Made by a program: the position numbers and the translations under genes. A stretch of DNA of 9,467 bases, from assembly GCA_031283515.1 (NCBI GenBank), contig JAITBS010000384.1:1-9467 (forward strand). Reading direction: 5' to 3'. Shown one piece after another: positions 6,574 through 9,467 of the stretch (the stretch's first letter is position 1; every line of letters starts with the position of its first letter). The notes beneath the pieces were generated by a model. It saw only the letters and a list, made by a program, of their open reading frames with translations, ran no database searches and was not told the origin of the DNA. Origin of the DNA: Planctomycetaceae bacterium (GTDB taxonomy: Bacteria; Planctomycetota; Planctomycetia; Pirellulales; Thermoguttaceae).

Positions 6574-6658
6574 AAAAGCCAATCCGTGATATTTCATTGC
6601 TTAACTACCATATATGATAGCAAACTATCAAATATGGTCACGAAATATCACGGCTTTT
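6574..6658. repeat. 85-nt nested inverted repeat (two-tier stem-loop)
   Basis: The outer stem CCGTGATATTTC (6584-6595) pairs perfectly over 12 bp with GAAATATCACGG (6642-6653), extended by AAAAG (6574-6578) with CTTTT (6654-6658) across a 5-nt bulge. The inner hairpin CCATATATGATAG (6608-6620) pairs with CTATCAAATATGG (6625-6637), 13 bp with one mismatch and loop CAAA. The symmetry makes it equally foldable on both strands. It could be an operator, a bidirectional terminator, a structured RNA or a remnant of a small inverted-repeat element; the sequence does not decide. Confidence 0.65.
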
Positions 6659-6720
6659 GATTATACTCGACCCTGCTATAAGACAAAGAAATCCGATAAC
6701 CATTCATTTCTAACCAACTT

Positions 6721-6752
6721 TTGACATGATTCACAGATTTACAGAATTTGTG
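6721..6752 (+). promoter_or_regulatory. Candidate promoter/operator for the TIGR03009 gene
   Basis: A perfect TTGACA (6721-6726) is followed at 6742-6747 by CAGAAT, a poor -10 match at short (15-bp) spacing. An imperfect inverted repeat, CACAGATT (6732-6739) and AATTTGTG (6745-6752), overlaps the would-be -10. If used, this promoter leaves a leader of roughly 120 nt. Planctomycete promoters are poorly defined, so this is weak. Confidence 0.25.
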
Positions 6753-6761
6753 AAAATGCCG

Positions 6762-6785
6762 CTGAAATATTACCTGAAATATTAC
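6762..6785 (+). repeat. Perfect 12-bp tandem direct repeat
   Basis: CTGAAATATTAC occurs twice in direct succession (6762-6773 and 6774-6785), 90 bp before the TIGR03009 start. One-turn-spaced direct copies are typical of cooperative regulator sites. The core GAAATAT is the same word found in the upstream inverted repeats. Confidence 0.75.
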
Positions 6786-6861
6786 AAAAAATTCCTATTT
6801 ACACGATTGCCGAAAATCTGTATTCTTCGTTCTATTGTTATTTCGTTCCCGAAAATTGGCT

Positions 6862-6868
6862 AAAGGAG
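6862..6868 (+). promoter_or_regulatory. Ribosome binding site deciding the TIGR03009 start
   Basis: AAAGGAG ends seven bases before the ATG at 6876. It rules out the in-frame TTG at 6870, which would sit directly on the binding site. Confidence 0.85.
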
Positions 6869-6875
6869 ATTGGTA

Positions 6876-8249
6876 ATGCCGTTTTTCCGAATCTTTTCAT
6901 TGTTAATTATTTTTTGGAGTGTTACTAATGTTGACGTTGTCGGGCAGGTCTATCAAACTTCAACCCCGTCAAACCCAATTTCACAATCCACACAACCTAA
7001 TTCAGTTCAGCAGCCGATTCGACCAATGCCACTTCAAACACCACCAAAAATGGTCATTCAAAACGGTGTTCCTGTTTATCCGCACAATCAAAGTAATCAA
7101 AATATAACTATTCCCAATCAGCCCCGAATAGCAGAACGTTCCATGCCAATTGGTTACGGTTCGCCCTACCCTACCGGACAACCTCTGCCCAATAGTTCCG
7201 TCAAAGTCGCAACAGCACAAACTCCCAATTCCGTTTACGGTTTGCCGCCGCAAAATCAAACATCACCCAACCAAACACCAACCACCCAACCAACCGCCAA
7301 TCAATCCGTTCACGCGGCAACACCGGATGTACGACGCGAATTTGTTGGTCGCGCAGCACCAATAAGCCGGATTGTTCCGTTCTTTCTGACTCCACAAGAA
7401 CAGCAGGAACTCGATGAATTTCTCATTCGCTGGGAAAAATACAGTTTAGGTATTAAACGGTATGATGTCGATTTCAATATGTTTCTTTACGATGAAACAA
7501 TTATCGGTTCAATCACCGGTAAACCGTACAAAACAACCTTCGGCTATTTCAAATATATTGCCAAACCGTTACGGTTTGTCTATCATGTTGAAGGCGAATG
7601 GGTCGGCGATAAAAAAGTTGAACGGGACGATAAGAAAAATCCGCAAATCTTCGCAGAAAAAATTATTATCGACGAAAAATCAGTTTATAAGTACGAATAT
7701 AACGCCAAAACCGTTTTACAAGTCAATGTCCCGCCGGAATTAGTTGGTAAAGGAATTGCCGATAGCCCTTTGCCGTTGATTTTCGGGGCAAAAGCGAATG
7801 ATATGAAAAAACGGTTCAGTATGAAAATTGTTACAGCTGAACAACGTAAAAATACAGAAATCTGGCTTCAGGCAAAACCGCTTTTGATTGAAGATCAGCA
7901 AGAGTTTTCACAAATCGAAATTCGTCTCGATAAAGAAACTCTTCGAGCAATTGCTCTGAAAAAAGAAGATATCAATGGTAAAGCGTTTACGGTTTACACT
8001 CTTCTTTCACCAAAAACGAATGATCGGCTTACTTCGTTTCTTGAAGACATTAAGAAATGGTTTACGCCGACCATTCCCGACGGTTGGAAACTTGATGTTA
8101 ATGATTGGGTTCTTGATGTCCGCATGGCACAGCAAACACCAACTGTTTTACAGGAAACGGTTCCGAATGCCATTCCGGTAACTCCGCAACCGCCTTTCGG
8201 AAACCAACCGCAGCGAAACGAAATTCCACTTTATCAACCACAATACTGA
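6876..8249 (+). CDS. Secreted TIGR03009-type planctomycetal protein
   Basis: A 457-residue exported protein with a planctomycete-specific domain of unknown function. Residues 1-24 (FRIFSLLIIFWSV, ending VVGQ) are a likely signal peptide. Residues about 25-155 are a disordered Pro/Gln/Asn/Thr-rich spacer. The conserved domain starts near 166 with VPFFLTPQEQQELDEFLIRWEKYS and runs to about 410 (IPDGWKLDVNDWVLDV); the PF-LT-EQ-LD--L--WE opening is what I recognise as the TIGR03009 pattern. The alternating strands with one or two aromatic residues (FGYFKYIAKPLRFVYHVEG, KSVYKYEYN, AEIWLQAKPLLIED-like) suggest a LolA/LolB-like half-barrel that might bind lipid or a lipoprotein; this is structural inference only. 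A Pro/Gln-rich tail ends the protein. Start chosen by AAAGGAG seven bases before the ATG. The aldolase-like gene follows after 22 bp, probably in one transcript. The family call is good, the function unknown. Confidence 0.82.
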   Translation: MPFFRIFSLLIIFWSVTNVDVVGQVYQTSTPSNPISQSTQPNSVQQPIRPMPLQTPPKMVIQNGVPVYPHNQSNQNITIPNQPRIAERSMPIGYGSPYPTGQPLPNSSVKVATAQTPNSVYGLPPQNQTSPNQTPTTQPTANQSVHAATPDVRREFVGRAAPISRIVPFFLTPQEQQELDEFLIRWEKYSLGIKRYDVDFNMFLYDETIIGSITGKPYKTTFGYFKYIAKPLRFVYHVEGEWVGDKKVERDDKKNPQIFAEKIIIDEKSVYKYEYNAKTVLQVNVPPELVGKGIADSPLPLIFGAKANDMKKRFSMKIVTAEQRKNTEIWLQAKPLLIEDQQEFSQIEIRLDKETLRAIALKKEDINGKAFTVYTLLSPKTNDRLTSFLEDIKKWFTPTIPDGWKLDVNDWVLDVRMAQQTPTVLQETVPNAIPVTPQPPFGNQPQRNEIPLYQPQY

Positions 8250-8271
8250 ATCAACAAAAAGACCGGTTTTC

Positions 8272-9420
8272 ATGCAAAAAACTCTTGATATAAAACTGTC
8301 ACGGATTCTTGCGGATCGTAGTTGTAACGATTTCATATTAGCCGATGCCAAAGATGCGGATATGGCTTACGGGCTGGCTGCTCCAGGGCAAAGCCCCGAA
8401 CATTACGGTCATGAAGCGGCATTCCGAACATTGGACGAATATCGGGAACAAATTCGTCAAATTGTTACACAAGGTCTTGTTGACATTATGTTGATGAGTG
8501 CAAGTACAAGTGAAATCTTAACAATTCGGGAACAAATATTCGATCAGTCGCCGATCACACCGGCAATTCGTGCCAATGACACAACAGATATTTGGCTTGC
8601 CGGTGCTGAGGGCGTTTACGGTCATGAACCGAGCCGGTGGTTTCGGACAGCAACCATTGACCACGCTCTTTGCGGAAAGGCTCATTGTGAACCTGAGGAA
8701 CAGAAACTTGGTGCTGATTTAGGATTGTATTCGATTACGTTCAATAATGATTTGGAACACGATAGAGAAGCTCTTCTGGCTTACAAGGAATTTCGGATGG
8801 AAGCGGAACACAAAGGGTTTCGGCATTTTCTTGAGGTTTTTAGTCCCAATGTTTCCGGTTGTAACACGCCGCAGGATATTCCGGCATTCGTCAATAATCA
8901 TATTGTTCGGACATTAGCCGGTGTTACAGAAGCTGAGCGACCTATTTTTTTGAAGATTCCGTATTACGGACCGAAAGCAATGGAAGCGTTAGCACGTTAC
9001 GATAGTCGTCTTGTGGTGGGTATTCTCGGCGGTTCGGCGGGAACAACGCTTGACGCTTTTCAGATGCTTGCTGATGCGAAAAAATACGGAGCCAGAGTTG
9101 CCTTGTACGGACGAAAAATCAATCATGCCGAACATCAATTATCATTCGTCAAATATCTTCGGGCAATTGCCGACAGTCAAATAGAACCGGCAGAAGCAGT
9201 CAAAGCGTATCACGGTAATCTCCAACAACTCGGTATTCCGCCGCGACGCCCATTGGAAGACGATTTACTGCAAACAGAAACCACCGATAGTTACAGCGGT
9301 CATTCTACGGTGTTGAAGAAAAAAAAGAACAATAAACCAAATATCCCAGATTTTTCAAAAATGACCGCAACCGAAAAAGTTCAATGGAATCTTGACCGTC
9401 TTAAACGGATTTTTGGCTGA
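8272..9420 (+). CDS. Class I aldolase-like TIM-barrel protein (FbaB/DhnA-like)
   Basis: A 382-residue cytoplasmic protein, no signal peptide, with features of the DeoC/FbaB/LacD-type (beta/alpha)8 aldolases that form a Schiff base with lysine. The N-terminal strand FILADAKDADMAYGL (21-35) fits the first barrel strand. IFLKIPYYG (225-233) places Lys228 where FbaB-type enzymes have the Schiff-base lysine in a VKxPY context. VVGILGGSAGTTLDAFQML (248-266) and ARVALYGRKI (274-283) match the GG and GR-N/K-I phosphate-binding loops at strands 7 and 8, followed by an FVKYLRAI helix as in that family. Residues about 330-382 form a charged tail with a KKKKNN run and a last predicted helix (TEKVQWNLDRLKRIFG). 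Both the barrel's middle and the tail differ from classical FbaB, so the substrate cannot be named. It lies 22 bp after the TIGR03009 gene; no clear Shine-Dalgarno sequence precedes the ATG, which suggests translational dependence on the upstream gene. The fold is likely, the reaction unknown. Confidence 0.7.
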   Translation: MQKTLDIKLSRILADRSCNDFILADAKDADMAYGLAAPGQSPEHYGHEAAFRTLDEYREQIRQIVTQGLVDIMLMSASTSEILTIREQIFDQSPITPAIRANDTTDIWLAGAEGVYGHEPSRWFRTATIDHALCGKAHCEPEEQKLGADLGLYSITFNNDLEHDREALLAYKEFRMEAEHKGFRHFLEVFSPNVSGCNTPQDIPAFVNNHIVRTLAGVTEAERPIFLKIPYYGPKAMEALARYDSRLVVGILGGSAGTTLDAFQMLADAKKYGARVALYGRKINHAEHQLSFVKYLRAIADSQIEPAEAVKAYHGNLQQLGIPPRRPLEDDLLQTETTDSYSGHSTVLKKKKNNKPNIPDFSKMTATEKVQWNLDRLKRIFG

Positions 9421-9424
9421 ACAA

Positions 9425-9454
9425 GAGTTCGGGTATTACTCCGCTTGCGAACTC
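9425..9454 (+). terminator. Stem-loop after the aldolase-like gene
   Basis: GAGTTCG (9425-9431) pairs perfectly with CGAACTC (9448-9454) around a 16-nt loop, four bases past the stop codon. No U-run follows, so it is a candidate terminator or 3' structure only. Confidence 0.4.
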
Positions 9455-9467
9455 TCCACTCTCCACT
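9454..9467 (+). repeat. Start of a CTCCACT tandem repeat at the window edge
   Basis: Two perfect copies of the 7-mer CTCCACT run into the window end and may continue beyond it. Confidence 0.45.

Larger units (their letters stand above)
6248..6875. other. Divergent AT-rich intergenic region with inverted repeats, no convincing gene
   Basis: These 628 bp separate the leftward DUF1559 gene from the rightward TIGR03009 gene and must hold both promoters. The word GAAATAT occurs six times: forward at 6366, 6642, 6764 and 6776, reversed at 6343-6349 and 6589-6595. Several occurrences lie in the arms of the inverted repeats listed separately. The stretch 6410-6560 is A/T-homopolymer rich and otherwise featureless. 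A 66-codon frame (6597-6397, minus) has low-complexity Phe/Lys composition and no ribosome binding site and is not taken as a gene. Confidence 0.7.

Noticed and set aside
6397..6597. 66-codon minus-strand frame in the divergent intergenic region
   Set aside because: Its Phe/Lys homopolymer-driven composition, lack of a ribosome binding site and overlap with the large inverted repeat argue against a gene.
6870..6875. TTG at 6870 as the start of the TIGR03009 gene
   Set aside because: It abuts the AAAGGAG site with no spacing; the ATG at 6876 has ideal spacing and still gives the full signal peptide.
7250..7320. C/A-rich stretch in the TIGR03009 gene as a tandem DNA repeat
   Set aside because: It encodes the Pro/Thr/Gln/Asn spacer with no fixed period; composition alone explains it.
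1..9467. tRNA, rRNA, phage, toxin-antitoxin or defence genes
   Set aside because: No cloverleaf, rRNA-like stretch, integrase, transposase frame or known defence motif was seen on either strand.

Overview
The window looks like chromosomal DNA of a low-GC member of the Planctomycetota. Three gene types point there independently: a type IV pilin-like DUF1559 protein with the H-X9-DG C-terminal motif, a TIGR03009-type secreted protein, and a large exported protein opening with the planctomycetal FExLExR-type N-terminal motif. All assignments come from reading motifs by eye; no search was run.

Layout. The left two thirds is transcribed leftward (minus strand). In transcription order it holds a DUF1559 pilin-like gene (6247-5087), a 262-bp gap with a three-hairpin palindromic element, a small lipoprotein with a carboxypeptidase-regulatory-like domain (4824-4330), a Na+/H+:dicarboxylate (glutamate/aspartate-type) symporter (4320-3100), an exported cyanophycinase-family S51 peptidase (3010-1694), and a long exported protein open from 1502 to the left edge, so its 3' end is missing. 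The lipoprotein and symporter genes are 9 bp apart and surely co-transcribed. The cyanophycinase follows after 89 bp and may belong to the same unit. The right third is transcribed rightward: a TIGR03009 secreted protein (6876-8249) and, 22 bp later, a class I aldolase-like TIM-barrel protein (8272-9420).

The two blocks diverge from a 628-bp AT-rich intergenic region (6248-6875). It carries nested inverted repeats, six copies of the word GAAATAT in either orientation, and a perfect 12-bp tandem repeat just upstream of the TIGR03009 gene.

How the genes may work together. The exported cyanophycinase could release Asp/Arg-containing products outside the cytoplasm, and the adjacent symporter keeps the arginine that reads acidic side chains, so peptide breakdown plus acidic amino-acid uptake is a reasonable but unproven reading. 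The most unusual features are an 11-G homopolymer in the coding strand of the pilin-like leader, with a possible second start just after it; an Asn/Asp-rich five-residue repeat inserted in the cyanophycinase; and the hairpin-rich intergenic regions. I do not see a clear new multi-gene defence or mobile system.
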